A stretch of DNA of 64,000 nt from Pseudomonadota bacterium. GTDB taxonomy: Bacteria > Pseudomonadota > Gammaproteobacteria > Burkholderiales > Rhodocyclaceae. The DNA lies in contig JAKOTN010000097.1 in NCBI GenBank assembly GCA_029776255.1, positions 1 through 64,000 of the forward strand. The letters run 5' to 3'. The position numbers and the translations under genes are program-made. Positions 1 to 9,912 of the stretch are shown piece by piece. Below the pieces are notes generated by a model. It was not told where the DNA came from. It did no database searches and was given only the letters and a program-made list of their open reading frames with translations. The number at the start of each line of letters is the position of its first letter. Positions within the stretch are counted from its first letter, which is position 1.

Positions 1-364
1 CGCTGTTCGGCTGGCGATTGTCTGTCACATAGGGCGAAATCCGCCCGCAGGTCGCTGAAAGGCGACCAACAACCCCGAAAGGGGCCATAGCACCGGCTGA
101 AATCCGGTTTCCAGGCACCAACAGGGTTGAACGGCAGATATTTAATCATCGTCAGCGCCAAATGGCCGAAGGCGTCAGGGTCTTTTTGAGCATCCTGTTA
201 GGCGCCGTGATGTCTATTTAAATGTGATTGCTCTGGTAGACGCCACCGCGCGTCCACCAAAGCCCAACATCGGGCGGCCGGGACGCGTCACGAACTTGGC
301 CGTCGAATAACCTGGTCGTCGTTCGTCCGCTCTCGTCACTTACGGCGTTTTGTCTAGTCCAGGT
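1..364. other. Gene-free stretch with four tandem GAAA-loop hairpins
   Basis: No convincing gene lies between the left edge and the nrdJ stop. Between about 33 and 112 four short perfect hairpins follow one another, each with GAAA in its loop: GGGCG/CGCCC, GGTCGC/GCGACC, CCCC/GGGG and ACCGG/CCGGT. On the minus strand this stretch can be read as an open frame running off the edge, but it has no convincing start or ribosome site. The sequence GTTAGGC near 208 resembles one integron attC core, but no matching partner at proper spacing was found. The rest (about 220-364) shows nothing recognisable. Confidence 0.5.
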
Positions 365-3250
365 TCATCCGCAACTTCCCACCGCTCCGCAGGCGGTACA
401 GAAGTCGCAGCCGTCCTTGCGGATCATCGTCAGGTTGCCGCATTCGCCGCACAGTTTGCCGGCTGTCGGCTTGGCGGCCGTACCGCCGGCCGGTGTTTGC
501 AGGATTCCCATCTGCTGCAACGGCAAACCGTTTTCGTCGAGAATGCCGAGCATGGCGTAGCGGTGGATGATCAGTTGCGCGAGATAGGCTACCGTCGATG
601 GGTAATTGGTTTGACGGCGGGTGCCGGGAATGTAGGCCATGAAGTCACCAAGCGGCTCGGGATAGTCGAGCAGTTTCCTGAGTTTGACGCCGACCCAGGC
701 CGGGTCGAGAACGCGCATGTCGAGCGACAAAAGCTTGGTTAGGCCGTCGAGCGCGCGCGGGTAGTTGCCGGCAAGCCATACCGAGTAGGGGCGGGTAACG
801 CCGTCGGGCAGGGTGATTTCCTTCAGGCCGAGAACGAAATCCTCGCCGGTGGCCGGGTTGAACACGTCAACGGTCCATGACAACGTGCCGTCGGTGCCGG
901 TTTTCGGTTCCTTGAGACTGAACATGGCGTCGAGTACCGGCGTTGGGCCTTGGTGATTGAACGAGCCGAGTTTGTCGACGCGATACTGGATCAGTTGTGC
1001 CATCGCGGCGACCACCGAGGGCATTTTCTTGCGTTCGCCGTGCGGCGGCATGGCCATGTCGAAACTTTCCTCGCCGGCGGTCTTGGCCAGCGATTCGAGT
1101 TTCAGCGCCAGCCAGCCGTGGTCATTGGCGCGCATGTCCATCGAAAGGGTTTTGGCGACGGCACCGAGGCCGCGCGGTTGTTCCGGGCCGTTGACCCATG
1201 TTTCGAAGGGCCAGAAACGCTCTTCCTGCTCGATGTGCCCGACGAACAGTGCGAATTTGCCGTGGGTGTGTTCGATCATGTAGGTCCAGGCCATGTTGCC
1301 TTCCGGCAGGCTGGGACGGTTCGGCCAGCGCAGGCTGGCCAGCACGGGCGCGGGCAGGGTCTTGATCGTCAGGCGACGGTTGGCGTCGCCGGTGACGAAA
1401 TCTTGCGGCTGTTTTTTTTCCTCGGCCTGTTTTTGCGATTCGACCGACAGCACGGCGCCGAGAACGCTGTTCGGTCGATAGGTGGCCAGGCCCTTGAGGC
1501 CGGATTTCCAGGCGCTCATGTAAAGATCCTGGAAATCGTCGTAGGGGTATTCGGCCGGCACGTTGACCGTCTTGGAAATCGAGGTGTCGATGTACGGCGC
1601 GACCGCGGCGACCATGTCCTTGTGCGCTTTGGCCGAAATTTCCAGCGCGGTGACGAAATAGTCCGGCAGTTTCTCGACATCGCCGCCGAGATGTTTGTAG
1701 AGTCGCCAGGCGTAATCTTCCACGGCGTACTCCTTGAGCGTGCCGTCGGCCATGCGTTTCTTACGGTTGTAGGTCCAGGAGAACGGCGGTTCGATGCCGT
1801 TCGAGGCATTGTCGGCGAAAGCCAGCGAAATGGTGCCGGTCGGGGCGATCGACAACAGGTGCGAGTTGCGCAGGCCGTGCTGACGAATCTGCATTTTGAT
1901 TTCGGCGGGCAGCCGCGAGGCGAAATTGCCGCCGGAAAGGTATAGCTCGGCGTTGAATAGCGGGAAGGCGCCACGTTCCTGCGCCAGTTCGACCGAGGCC
2001 TGATAGGCGGTGTCGCGCATGAATTCGGCGATCCGCGCGCCCATGGCGGTCGCTTCGACACGGTCGTAGCGCAGGCACAACATGCACAAGGTGTCGCCAA
2101 GACCGGTGAAGCCCAGCCCGATGCGCCGCTTGTTGGCCGCTTCCTGGCGTTGTCTTTCGAGCGGCCAGGCGGTGACGTCGAGGACGTTGTCGAGCATGCG
2201 CGTAGACACCTTGATCACGTCGGCAAACGCCGCGAAATCGAATTCGGCGCGGGTGCTGAAAGGATCCTTGACGAACAGTGTCAGGTTGATCGAACCCAGG
2301 CAGCAGCAGCCATAGGGCGGCAGCGGTTGTTCGGCGCAGGGGTTGGTGGCCTCGATCACTTCGCAGTAGTACAGGTTGTTGTCCTTGTTCATGCGGTCGA
2401 GGAACAGGATGCCCGGCTCGGCGTGATCGTAGGTGGATTTCATCACCTGATCCCACAGCCCGCGCGCGCGGACGCGCCGGTAAACCCACATGCCGTCCTC
2501 GCGCTGGAACGCCCCGCCATGCTTCATGTCGCTGTTCGGCTCGGCACGGTGCGTCAGTTCGATTTCGGCGTCGGCTTCGACCGCCGTCATGAAATCGTCG
2601 GTAACGGCAATGGAAACGTTGAAATTGCTCAGATCGCCATGGTCCTTGGCGTGGATGAAGACTTCGATATCCGGGTGGTCGCAGCGCAGCACGCCCATTT
2701 GCGCGCCGCGGCGGGCGCCGGCCGATTCGACGGTTTCGCACGAACGGTCGAAAACGCGCATGTACGACACCGGCCCCGAGGCACGCGACTGCGTGCCCTT
2801 GACTTGCGCGCCCATCGGACGGATCGACGAGAAATCGTAGCCCACGCCGCCGCCACGACGCATGGTTTCGGCCGCTTCGGCCAGGGCGCTGTAGATGCCG
2901 GGCTTGCCATCGACGATTTCGACCACCGAATCGCCGATCGGCTGGACAAAACAATTGATCAGCGTTGCCGCCAAGGTCGTGCCGGCAGCCGAGTTGATCC
3001 GTCCAGCGGGGACGAAACCGTTTTCTTGCGCCCACAGAAACCGGTTTTCCCAGTGAAGACGCTGCTTTTCATCCTCGGTGGCCGCCAGGGCGCGAGCGAC
3101 GCGCCGGCGTACGTCGTGGACCGATGTCTCGTTGCCCTTGGCGTATTTTTCGATCAGCACCTCGACAGAGATTTCTTGTTCGCCCAACGGCGCGACGGCG
3201 GGCGGCTCGGCGATCGCCGACAGCGATAACTGGTGTGCAAGCTGACTCAT
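365..3250 (-). CDS. nrdJ: Adenosylcobalamin-dependent (class II) ribonucleotide reductase
   Basis: Reduces ribonucleotides to deoxyribonucleotides in the cytoplasm using a B12-generated thiyl radical, so it works with or without oxygen. The protein is about 961 residues. I see the first redox cysteine in INCFV near residue 100, the radical-site motif NPCAEQ near 303-308, and a C-terminal cysteine cluster (CGECG ... CTACG) that looks like a zinc ribbon or the shuttle cysteines. The ORF track starts 15 codons upstream; I chose the ATG of MSQLAHQ because GGAAAG lies just before it. No cobalamin riboswitch is visible in the roughly 240 bases upstream. The gene stands alone. Class II assignment is firm; whether another RNR class exists cannot be seen here. 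Confidence 0.95.
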   Translation of the reverse strand: MSQLAHQLSLSAIAEPPAVAPLGEQEISVEVLIEKYAKGNETSVHDVRRRVARALAATEDEKQRLHWENRFLWAQENGFVPAGRINSAAGTTLAATLINCFVQPIGDSVVEIVDGKPGIYSALAEAAETMRRGGGVGYDFSSIRPMGAQVKGTQSRASGPVSYMRVFDRSCETVESAGARRGAQMGVLRCDHPDIEVFIHAKDHGDLSNFNVSIAVTDDFMTAVEADAEIELTHRAEPNSDMKHGGAFQREDGMWVYRRVRARGLWDQVMKSTYDHAEPGILFLDRMNKDNNLYYCEVIEATNPCAEQPLPPYGCCCLGSINLTLFVKDPFSTRAEFDFAAFADVIKVSTRMLDNVLDVTAWPLERQRQEAANKRRIGLGFTGLGDTLCMLCLRYDRVEATAMGARIAEFMRDTAYQASVELAQERGAFPLFNAELYLSGGNFASRLPAEIKMQIRQHGLRNSHLLSIAPTGTISLAFADNASNGIEPPFSWTYNRKKRMADGTLKEYAVEDYAWRLYKHLGGDVEKLPDYFVTALEISAKAHKDMVAAVAPYIDTSISKTVNVPAEYPYDDFQDLYMSAWKSGLKGLATYRPNSVLGAVLSVESQKQAEEKKQPQDFVTGDANRRLTIKTLPAPVLASLRWPNRPSLPEGNMAWTYMIEHTHGKFALFVGHIEQEERFWPFETWVNGPEQPRGLGAVAKTLSMDMRANDHGWLALKLESLAKTAGEESFDMAMPPHGERKKMPSVVAAMAQLIQYRVDKLGSFNHQGPTPVLDAMFSLKEPKTGTDGTLSWTVDVFNPATGEDFVLGLKEITLPDGVTRPYSVWLAGNYPRALDGLTKLLSLDMRVLDPAWVGVKLRKLLDYPEPLGDFMAYIPGTRRQTNYPSTVAYLAQLIIHRYAMLGILDENGLPLQQMGILQTPAGGTAAKPTAGKLCGECGNLTMIRKDGCDFCTACGAVGSCG

Positions 3251-3490
3251 GCTCTGTCTTTCCGGAAAGTGTTGTTTGCAAAGAAATTGCCGCAATCGCC
3301 GTCGGAGTTGTTCCGCGGCGAGCGGTCGCGCAACGCCAGAGGAGGTGGCGCGATCAGCAAAAGGTACTACATGCAGTTTCCGTAAGCAACGGCTTGACTA
3401 AATATGGTTTCATGGCCATGAGGCGCAGGCGGCGGGAAATGCCGCGAAATCACGGTCTTGCGTACGGCCCGGCGATGCAAGAAATTTTTG

Positions 3491-3520
3491 AGACACGCAC
3501 TCCTCGCGGCGTGCGTGTCT
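3491..3520 (-). terminator. Perfect 10-bp hairpin downstream of the MaoC-PTA gene
   Basis: AGACACGCAC pairs perfectly with GTGCGTGTCT across a 10-base loop, 12 bases beyond the stop codon of the minus-strand MaoC-phosphotransacetylase gene. Read on the minus strand it is followed by CAAAAATTTCTT, a weak T tract, so it is probably an intrinsic terminator of moderate strength. Confidence 0.6.
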
Positions 3521-3531
3521 TTCGGGCGGGT

Positions 3532-4950
3532 TCAGCCGGCGCCCTTCAGTTTTTCGCGGGTGGCGTGTGCGATCAAGGCCGCGATGACGCAGGAGGCGAT
3601 GCGTGTTTCAGCGGTATCGGCGCGGCTGGTCAGCACGATCGGCACGCTGGCGCCGAGTACGATGCCTGCCGAGAGCGCATTGGCCAGGTATTCAAGCTGC
3701 TTGGCGATCATGTTGCCCGATTCCAGGTCGGGTACCACCAGAATGTCGGCGCGCCCGGCGACCGCCGAGTCGATGCCCTTGGTGTTGGCGGCAACGATGG
3801 AAACGGCGTTGTCGAACGCCAGCGGCCCGTCGAGCAGACCGCCTTTGATCTGCCGCCGGTCGGCCATCTTGCACAAGGCGGCGGCGTCCAGCGTCGACTG
3901 GATTTTGGGGTTGACCGTTTCCACGGCCGAAAGAATCGCCACTTTCGGTTCCGGATTGCCGATGACGTGCGCCAGATCGATGGCGTTCTGGATGATATCG
4001 GCTTTTTCCTGCAAGGTTGGCTGGATGTTGATCGCCGCGTCGGTGATCATGATCGGGCGCGGGTAGGTCGGCACGTCCATCAAGAAGGCGTGGCTGATCC
4101 GACGCGCGGTGCGCAGACCGCGATGCGAGACGACTTCCGTCATCAGTTCGTCGGTGTGCAGGCTGCCTTTCATCAAGGCTTCGGCATCGTTGTTCCGGAT
4201 CAACGTCACCGCCATCGCGGCGGCTTCGTGACTGTGCTTGACGTTCACGATCCGGTGCCGCTTGAGGTCGAGGCCGTTTTCGGTGGCGACGGCGCGAATT
4301 TTCTGTTCCGGCCCGATCAAGATCGGGTCGATCAGATTCGCATCCGCCGCCATCAGGGCGCCCCGCAGCGATTCACGGTCGCAGGGATGCACCACCGCCA
4401 TGTCGATCGGCGCCAGGCCCTCCGCACGCGACACCAGCACCTGAAGGCGGGCGTATTTGTCGGAAATGGTGATTTCCGGCATCGCCGTCCGCTTGGTGCG
4501 GATTTTCTCGGCGGGCGCCAGCACCTCGACACTGCCGGACAGCACCAGCAAATTATTTTGATTGACGCAACTGCAGTCGAGAATGATGTGGTGGTTGTGA
4601 GCGAATTTTTTCTGAACGACCACCGTCACGGTGATCGTGTCGCCGATGGCCACCGAACGGGCAAAGTGGGTGGCCGATTTGATCAACACCGTTCCCGGGC
4701 CCGGAAACTGCGTGCCCAGGGTGGTCGAAAGCAGCGAGGCGGTCCACATGCCGTGCGCGATAAAATCCTGAAACAGGCCGCTGTGCCGGAATTCGGCGTT
4801 CGCCAGGGCGGGATTCATGTCGCCGGACATCAGCGCGAAAAGCTTGACATCCTCGGGGCGCAGGGTGCGGACCAGCGACGAACTGTCGCCGATGTTGATT
4901 TCGTCGTAGATGCGACTTTCAAGATATTCAAGAGGGGTATCGACGTGCAT
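3532..4950 (-). CDS. MaoC-like hydratase / phosphate acetyltransferase fusion
   Basis: About 472 residues. Residues 1 to about 150 form a MaoC-like hot-dog domain; the rest is a phosphate acetyl/butyryl-transferase domain (PTA_PTB family), which exchanges acyl-CoA and acyl phosphate. This is the family annotated as bifunctional enoyl-CoA hydratase/phosphate acetyltransferase. The start MHVDTPLEY follows GGAGTA at good spacing; the ORF track begins 38 codons earlier. One oddity is that the hydratase signature D-x-N-P-x-H reads SGDMNPAL here, with leucine where the catalytic histidine is expected, so hydratase activity is doubtful while the acyltransferase looks intact. It is divergent from the hydrogenase operon. 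A link to acetate or polyhydroxyalkanoate metabolism is inference. Confidence 0.85.
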   Translation of the reverse strand: MHVDTPLEYLESRIYDEINIGDSSSLVRTLRPEDVKLFALMSGDMNPALANAEFRHSGLFQDFIAHGMWTASLLSTTLGTQFPGPGTVLIKSATHFARSVAIGDTITVTVVVQKKFAHNHHIILDCSCVNQNNLLVLSGSVEVLAPAEKIRTKRTAMPEITISDKYARLQVLVSRAEGLAPIDMAVVHPCDRESLRGALMAADANLIDPILIGPEQKIRAVATENGLDLKRHRIVNVKHSHEAAAMAVTLIRNNDAEALMKGSLHTDELMTEVVSHRGLRTARRISHAFLMDVPTYPRPIMITDAAINIQPTLQEKADIIQNAIDLAHVIGNPEPKVAILSAVETVNPKIQSTLDAAALCKMADRRQIKGGLLDGPLAFDNAVSIVAANTKGIDSAVAGRADILVVPDLESGNMIAKQLEYLANALSAGIVLGASVPIVLTSRADTAETRIASCVIAALIAHATREKLKGAG

Positions 4951-5269
4951 GCTGGTACTCCGAATGTGGCTCCGAACGACGTTCGGGATCAGGCCGGGAG
5001 GAATTTCCCGCCACCGTTGTGCGGACTGCCGCGGGTTTGCCGGACGCCACGCGGGCAATGCCAAAACCGGAGCAGTGTCACAAGCATGTCTTCATTATGG
5101 TGCAACGCACCAGCGATTGCAGTCATTGTTATGCCGTCCGCCGGGTGTGCGGATGATTCCGGCGCGCTGGATCTCGGCGCCGGTTGGCACATCGCGCTGG
5201 CGAACCGCCGGTGGAGCCGCTAAGCTGAAAGAAAAGCCGGCCATTGCCGTGGTTGTGGGAGAACCCGTC
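4951..5269. promoter_or_regulatory. Divergent control region between MaoC-PTA and hoxF with three palindromes
   Basis: This 319-base gap must hold promoters for both directions. I see three inverted repeats: CCGAACG-A-CGTTCGG at 4972-4986 (perfect, just upstream of the MaoC-PTA ribosome site), CGGGA/TCCCG at 4995-5010, and TGGTGC-AAC-GCACCA at 5098-5112 (perfect). A CATAAT hexamer on the minus strand touches the last one and could be a -10 box. A TGGCAC near 5196 does not have a -12 GC at sigma-54 spacing. Which regulator binds is unknown. Confidence 0.5.
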
Positions 5270-7111
5270 GTGAGTGAGAAAATCTTGGCATCAGGGCAGT
5301 TCGACGAACTGCTGCGACCGATCCTCGACCGCTATTGCCGCGATGCGGGTTTGCTGGTCGAGATTCTGCGCGAGACGCAAAATGTCCTGGGCTATTTACC
5401 GGCCGGCGCACTGACCGTGATCGCCAAGGCCGTGGGAACGCCGCGCGCGCGCGTCGAGGGCGTGGCCGGTTTTTATTCCTTTTTCCATCTGGAACCCGTC
5501 GGTCGCTACCGGGTGTTGTTTTCCGACAATATCACCGACCGCATGCTGGGCAGCGCCGAATTGCTCGATCGCTTGTGCAACAAACTATGGGTCGAGCGCG
5601 GCAAGGTCTCCGAGGATGGCCTGGTCAGCGTCGACACCACCTCCTGCACGGGCATGTGCGATCAGGGGCCGGCACTGCTGGTCAATGGCCGGGCGATGAC
5701 GCGCATGTCCGCCGAGCGCATCGGTCGTATCGGCGAGTTGATCCGCGCCCAGGTGCCGATGAGCGAGTGGCCGAACGAGTATTTTCTTGTCGAGGACAAC
5801 ATCCGGCGGCGCGACACGCTGCTGAACAGCAATTGGCAGGAAGGCGAAGCCCTGAAGGCGGCGATTGCGCGTGGCGCCGAGGGCATGTTGGCGGAAATGA
5901 AACTGTCCAATCTGCGTGGGCGTGGCGGTGCCGGCTTTACCACCCACATCAAGTGGGAGTCGGCACGACGTGCCGCCGTCCATGGCGAACGCTCCGCCCG
6001 CTACGTCGTCTGCAACGCCGACGAGGGCGAACCCGGTACCTTCAAGGACCGCGTGCTGCTCACCAGCTACGCCGATCTGCTCTTCGACGGCATGAGCGTT
6101 GCCGGATTCACCATCGGCGCGACCAAGGGGTTGCTCTACTTGCGGGGCGAATATGCCTACCTGCTGCCCCAGCTTGAAGAAAATCTCAGGAACCGTCGTG
6201 CCGACGGTTTGCTGGGAAACGCGGTGTGCGGCGTTGCCGGACTGACATTCGACATTGAAATCCGTCTCGGTGCCGGGGCCTACGTTTGCGGCGAAGAAAC
6301 GGCGCTGCTCGAATCGCTGGAAGGCAAGCGCGGCGTGCCGCGCATCCGGCCACCGTTCCCGGTCACCGCCGGCTATCTTGGGCAGCCGACGGTGGTGAAT
6401 AACGTCGAAACGCTGTGCAAGGCGGCGCTGATCGCCGTGAAAGGCGGCGCCTGGTTCGCCGGCCTGGGGACCAAGCAGTCGACCGGCACCAAGCTGCTGT
6501 CGATTTCCGGCGATGTCGAAGTGCCGGGCATTTACGAATACCCCTTCGGCGTTTCCGTCGAGCAAGTGCTCAACGATTGTGGCGCCGGCAACGCGCAGGC
6601 GGTGCAGATCAGCGGCCCTTCCGGTATCTGTCTTGCGACACATGAATTTTCGCGGCGGATCGCGTTCGAGGACGTGCCGACGGCTGGCGCGTTCATGGTT
6701 TTTGGGGCGCATCGCGACATGTTCGAGGTGGCGCGCAACTTCGCGCACTTTTTCGCTCATGAAAGCTGCGGTTTCTGCACGCCTTGCCGCGTCGGCACCT
6801 CGCTGGTCGCCAACTGCATGGACAAGATCGGCAACGGTCAGGGTTCGCCGTACGAGATCAACGAAATTTTCAAGATTCACCGCTTGTTGCACGTTGCCAG
6901 CCACTGCGGTCTCGGGCAGGCAGCCTGCAATGCCTTGTTCGACACCTTGCACAAATTCCGTCCCGCCTATGAGCGACGGCTGCGCTCGCTCGATTTCGAA
7001 CCCGCTTTCGATCTCGACGAGGCCCTGGCCGGCGCACGGCGAATGACCGGGCGCGACGATCCGGGCGCCCACTTCGGGCTGGCGGCCCGTGTTTCTGGAG
7101 GTGACGCATGA
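5270..7111 (+). CDS. hoxF: NAD-reducing hydrogenase diaphorase subunit HoxF
   Basis: Carries electrons between the hydrogenase dimer and NAD+. The protein is about 613 residues, close to known HoxF (about 600). An N-terminal NuoE-like part (CTGMC cysteines) is fused to a NuoF-like part with the FMN/NADH motifs GRGGAGF, NADEGEPGTF and GAYVCGEET, and a [4Fe-4S] motif ESCGFCTPC near the C-terminus. The ORF track opens at 4910, inside the divergent control region. I chose GTG at 5270 because TGGGAGA precedes it and the NuoE homology begins just after. Its stop overlaps the hoxU start (ATGA). First gene of hoxFUYHW. Confidence 0.92.
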   Translation: MSEKILASGQFDELLRPILDRYCRDAGLLVEILRETQNVLGYLPAGALTVIAKAVGTPRARVEGVAGFYSFFHLEPVGRYRVLFSDNITDRMLGSAELLDRLCNKLWVERGKVSEDGLVSVDTTSCTGMCDQGPALLVNGRAMTRMSAERIGRIGELIRAQVPMSEWPNEYFLVEDNIRRRDTLLNSNWQEGEALKAAIARGAEGMLAEMKLSNLRGRGGAGFTTHIKWESARRAAVHGERSARYVVCNADEGEPGTFKDRVLLTSYADLLFDGMSVAGFTIGATKGLLYLRGEYAYLLPQLEENLRNRRADGLLGNAVCGVAGLTFDIEIRLGAGAYVCGEETALLESLEGKRGVPRIRPPFPVTAGYLGQPTVVNNVETLCKAALIAVKGGAWFAGLGTKQSTGTKLLSISGDVEVPGIYEYPFGVSVEQVLNDCGAGNAQAVQISGPSGICLATHEFSRRIAFEDVPTAGAFMVFGAHRDMFEVARNFAHFFAHESCGFCTPCRVGTSLVANCMDKIGNGQGSPYEINEIFKIHRLLHVASHCGLGQAACNALFDTLHKFRPAYERRLRSLDFEPAFDLDEALAGARRMTGRDDPGAHFGLAARVSGGDA

Positions 7112-7839
7112 AACAGCAAACGCTGTTGTTCGATGGTCTGCCGGTGCCCTTTGAAGAGGGGCAGACGATCATGGAAGCGGCGATGGCCGCCGATATTTTC
7201 ATTCCGCATCTCTGCCATCACCCGGAGTTCAAGCCGCAGGGCAGTTGCAAGCTCTGCACCGTCAAGGCCAGCGGCCGCTATGTGTCGGCGTGCACCATGC
7301 CGGCCAAGGACGGCATGGAGGTCGAGAACAACTCGCCGGATCTCAACGACAAGCGGCGGACGATGTTGCAGATGTTGTTTGTCGAAGGCAATCATTTCTG
7401 TCCGTCGTGCGAAAAGAGCGGCAACTGCATGTTGCAGGCGCTGGCCTACGAACTGGAGATGTTGACACCGCATTTCCCGCAATTTTTTCCCAATCGGCCG
7501 GTCGATGCCTCGCACCCGGAGGTATTGCTCGACTTCAACCGCTGCATTCTTTGCGAGCTGTGCGTGCGCGCCAGTCGCGACGTCGACGGCAAGCATGTTT
7601 TCGCGCTGTCCGGACGCGGGCTGAAGAAACACCTGATCGTCAATTCCGAATCCGGGCGTCTGGGAGACACCGATTTCTCGATGGCCGACAAGGCTGCGCA
7701 CGTCTGCCCGGTCGGCGTGATCCTCGAAAAACGCAAGGGCTTCGCGATGCCGATCGGCAAGCGCCGCTACGATGTCGATCCGATCGGCATGCAGGTCGAA
7801 CGACTGGCCAACCGCAGCGCCAGCGAAGAGGAGGTCTGA
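7108..7839 (+). CDS. hoxU: NAD-reducing hydrogenase diaphorase small subunit HoxU
   Basis: A 243-residue iron-sulfur protein like the N-terminal part of NuoG, which wires HoxYH to HoxF. Visible clusters, in order: a [2Fe-2S] set (LCHHPEF...SCKLCT plus a later CT), a His/Cys [4Fe-4S] set (HFCPSCEKSGNC) and a third [4Fe-4S] set (CILCELC with a later CPVG). It starts in a 4-base overlap with hoxF and ends one base before the hoxY start, so translation is probably coupled. Cytoplasmic, with no signal peptide. Confidence 0.93.
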   Translation: MKQQTLLFDGLPVPFEEGQTIMEAAMAADIFIPHLCHHPEFKPQGSCKLCTVKASGRYVSACTMPAKDGMEVENNSPDLNDKRRTMLQMLFVEGNHFCPSCEKSGNCMLQALAYELEMLTPHFPQFFPNRPVDASHPEVLLDFNRCILCELCVRASRDVDGKHVFALSGRGLKKHLIVNSESGRLGDTDFSMADKAAHVCPVGVILEKRKGFAMPIGKRRYDVDPIGMQVERLANRSASEEEV

Positions 7840-7840
7840 C

Positions 7841-8398
7841 ATGAACGCCGCTGTTCCGGCTCCGCGCAAGCTGCGGCTGGCCACCACCTCGCTGGCCGGC
7901 TGCTTTGGTTGCCACATGTCGTTTCTCGATATCGACGAACGTTTGCTGGACCTAGTTGACCTGATCGAATTCGACCGCTCGCCGCTGACCGACATCAAAC
8001 ATTGCGGTCCCTGCGATATTGGCCTGATCGAAGGCGGTCTCTGCAACGCTGAAAACATTCACGTCTTGCGCGAATTCCGTCGCAACTGCAAGGTGCTGAT
8101 CGCCATGGGCGCCTGCGCCGTCAACGGTGGCCTGCCGGCGCAGCGCAACCACATCGACCTTGGGCAATGCCTGCAGGAAGTTTATCTGACCCAACCGGGT
8201 CTCGTCGGCGGGCAAGTGCCCAACGACCCCGAGTTGCCACTACCGCTGGACAAGGTGCACCCGATCCATGAGGTGGTGCGCATCGACTATTTCATTCCCG
8301 GCTGCCCGCCGTCCGGTGACGCGATCTGGAAGTTTTTGACCGATCTGCTCAAGGGACGGACCCCTCGCCTCGGGCACCCCCTGCTTCATTTCGATTGA
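7841..8398 (+). CDS. hoxY: NAD-reducing hydrogenase small subunit HoxY
   Basis: The 185-residue small subunit holds the proximal [4Fe-4S] cluster next to the NiFe site. Motifs: CFGCH near the N-terminus, GACAVNGG in the middle and PGCPPSGD near the C-terminus, which supply the four cysteine ligands. It lacks a twin-arginine signal, as expected for a soluble group 3d enzyme. The start follows GAGGAGGT; the ORF track opens 23 codons upstream, inside hoxU. Confidence 0.93.
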   Translation: MNAAVPAPRKLRLATTSLAGCFGCHMSFLDIDERLLDLVDLIEFDRSPLTDIKHCGPCDIGLIEGGLCNAENIHVLREFRRNCKVLIAMGACAVNGGLPAQRNHIDLGQCLQEVYLTQPGLVGGQVPNDPELPLPLDKVHPIHEVVRIDYFIPGCPPSGDAIWKFLTDLLKGRTPRLGHPLLHFD

Positions 8399-8406
8399 GA
8401 GACATC

Positions 8407-9891
8407 ATGGAACTGGAATGCCTGCCATTCGAACTCGAAAGCGCGCCGGCCGACGCCGGAACGCTGCGCCGTGTGGCGATCGACCCGGTTTCGCGCGTCG
8501 AAGGCCACGGGAAGGTCACGCTGCTGCTCGACGCGCAGGATCAGGTGCGGCAAGTGCGCCTGCACATCGTCGAATTTCGCGGTTTTGAGAAATTCATCCA
8601 GGGGCGCCCGTATTGGGAAGTGCCAGTAATGGTGCAGCGCCTGTGTGGCATCTGCCCGGTGTCGCACCATCTGGCCGCCGCCAAGGCGCTGGACCATGTC
8701 GTCGGCGCCGACAGCCTGACGCCAGCCGCCGAGAAATTGCGGCGTTTGATGCATTACGGCCAGATCCTACAGTCGCACGCCCTGCATTTTTTCCACCTGT
8801 CGTCGCCGGACATGCTTTTCGGTTTCGACAGCGAGGTCGCCAAGCGCAATGTCGTCGGTGTCGCCGCCGCGTACCCCGATGTCGCCAAACAGGGCGTGTT
8901 GTTGCGGAAGTTCGGCCAGGAAATCATTCGTTTCACCGCCGGCAAGCGGGTGCATGGCACCGGAGCGGTGCCGGGCGGCGTCAATCGCTCGCTCAGCGGC
9001 GCCGAACGCGAGGGCCTGCTCGCCGACATTTATCAGATCGTCGGCTGGAGTCGGCACGCGGTACAGCTCGTCAAGCGTCTGCACGCGGCCAATCCGGATC
9101 TGTACGACAATTTCGGCACCTTCCGCTCGAACATCTTGTCGCTGGTTGGCGCGGACGGCGCACTCGATTTTTACGACGGTCGCCTGCGCGTCCGTGACGC
9201 CGACGGCAAGATCATCGTCGACAACTTCGAAATCAAAAACTATCACGAATTGATTCGCGAAGAGGTCAAGCCCTGGAGTTACATGAAGTTTCCCTTTCTG
9301 GCGGCGTTGGGGCCGCGGGAGGGCTGGTACAAGGTGGGACCGCTGGCACGGGTGCAGAATTGCGATTCGATTCCGACGCCGCTGGCGGAAGCCGAGCGTC
9401 GTGAATTCATCGATCACGGTCACGGCGCGATGATTCACGCGCCGCTGGCTTATCACTGGGCGCGGATGATCGAGATGCTGCACGCCGCCGAAACGATCAA
9501 GGACCTGCTGCACGACGACGACGTGTCCAGCGACGATCTGATGCGCGGCGGGCCTCGCCAGCGGCAGGGGGTTGGCATCATCGAAGCGCCGCGTGGCACG
9601 CTGATCCACGACTATCGCGTCGGCGACGACGATCTGGTGAGCACCTGCAACCTGATCGTGTCGACCACACACAACAATCAGCCGATGAACGAAGCGATCC
9701 GCCGCGTCGCCCGCCGCTATCTGAACGGCCGCGAACTGACCGAAGGTCTGCTCAACCACATCGAAGTCGCCATCCGCGCCTTCGACCCCTGTCTGTCGTG
9801 CGCCACGCATGCGCTCGGCAAGATGCCGCTGCAAGTCGAACTGCAGGATGCGGCCGGGCAGGTGCTGCAGCGTTTGAGCAGCACGGATTGA
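8407..9891 (+). CDS. hoxH: NAD-reducing hydrogenase large (NiFe) subunit HoxH
   Basis: The 494-residue catalytic subunit. The N-terminal nickel-binding motif is RLCGICPVSHH and the C-terminal one is DPCLSCATH, followed by a tail of about 24 residues that is normally removed after the histidine during maturation. With HoxFUY this makes the bidirectional, NAD(H)-linked soluble [NiFe] hydrogenase (group 3d). I use the ATG at 8407 rather than the TTG at 8395. The next gene encodes the matching protease. Confidence 0.94.
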   Translation: MELECLPFELESAPADAGTLRRVAIDPVSRVEGHGKVTLLLDAQDQVRQVRLHIVEFRGFEKFIQGRPYWEVPVMVQRLCGICPVSHHLAAAKALDHVVGADSLTPAAEKLRRLMHYGQILQSHALHFFHLSSPDMLFGFDSEVAKRNVVGVAAAYPDVAKQGVLLRKFGQEIIRFTAGKRVHGTGAVPGGVNRSLSGAEREGLLADIYQIVGWSRHAVQLVKRLHAANPDLYDNFGTFRSNILSLVGADGALDFYDGRLRVRDADGKIIVDNFEIKNYHELIREEVKPWSYMKFPFLAALGPREGWYKVGPLARVQNCDSIPTPLAEAERREFIDHGHGAMIHAPLAYHWARMIEMLHAAETIKDLLHDDDVSSDDLMRGGPRQRQGVGIIEAPRGTLIHDYRVGDDDLVSTCNLIVSTTHNNQPMNEAIRRVARRYLNGRELTEGLLNHIEVAIRAFDPCLSCATHALGKMPLQVELQDAAGQVLQRLSSTD

Positions 9892-9912
9892 ATTGTCCGG
9901 AAAATCCGATAA

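Noticed and set aside
1-250. Cobalamin or other riboswitch, or CRISPR array
   Set aside because: The hairpins are unequal, there is no B12 box, they are downstream rather than upstream of nrdJ, and there are no regular repeats with spacers.
3251-3531. B12 riboswitch upstream of nrdJ
   Set aside because: No B12-box-like sequence or suitable stems were found in the region upstream of the minus-strand start.
5190-5215. TGGCAC as a possible sigma-54 promoter for hox
   Set aside because: The -12 GC is not at the required spacing from the -24 GG.
3124-5223. 699-codon plus-strand ORF
   Set aside because: It lies antisense to the well-supported MaoC-PTA gene and part of nrdJ, has no family motif and shows the composition of a high-GC shadow.
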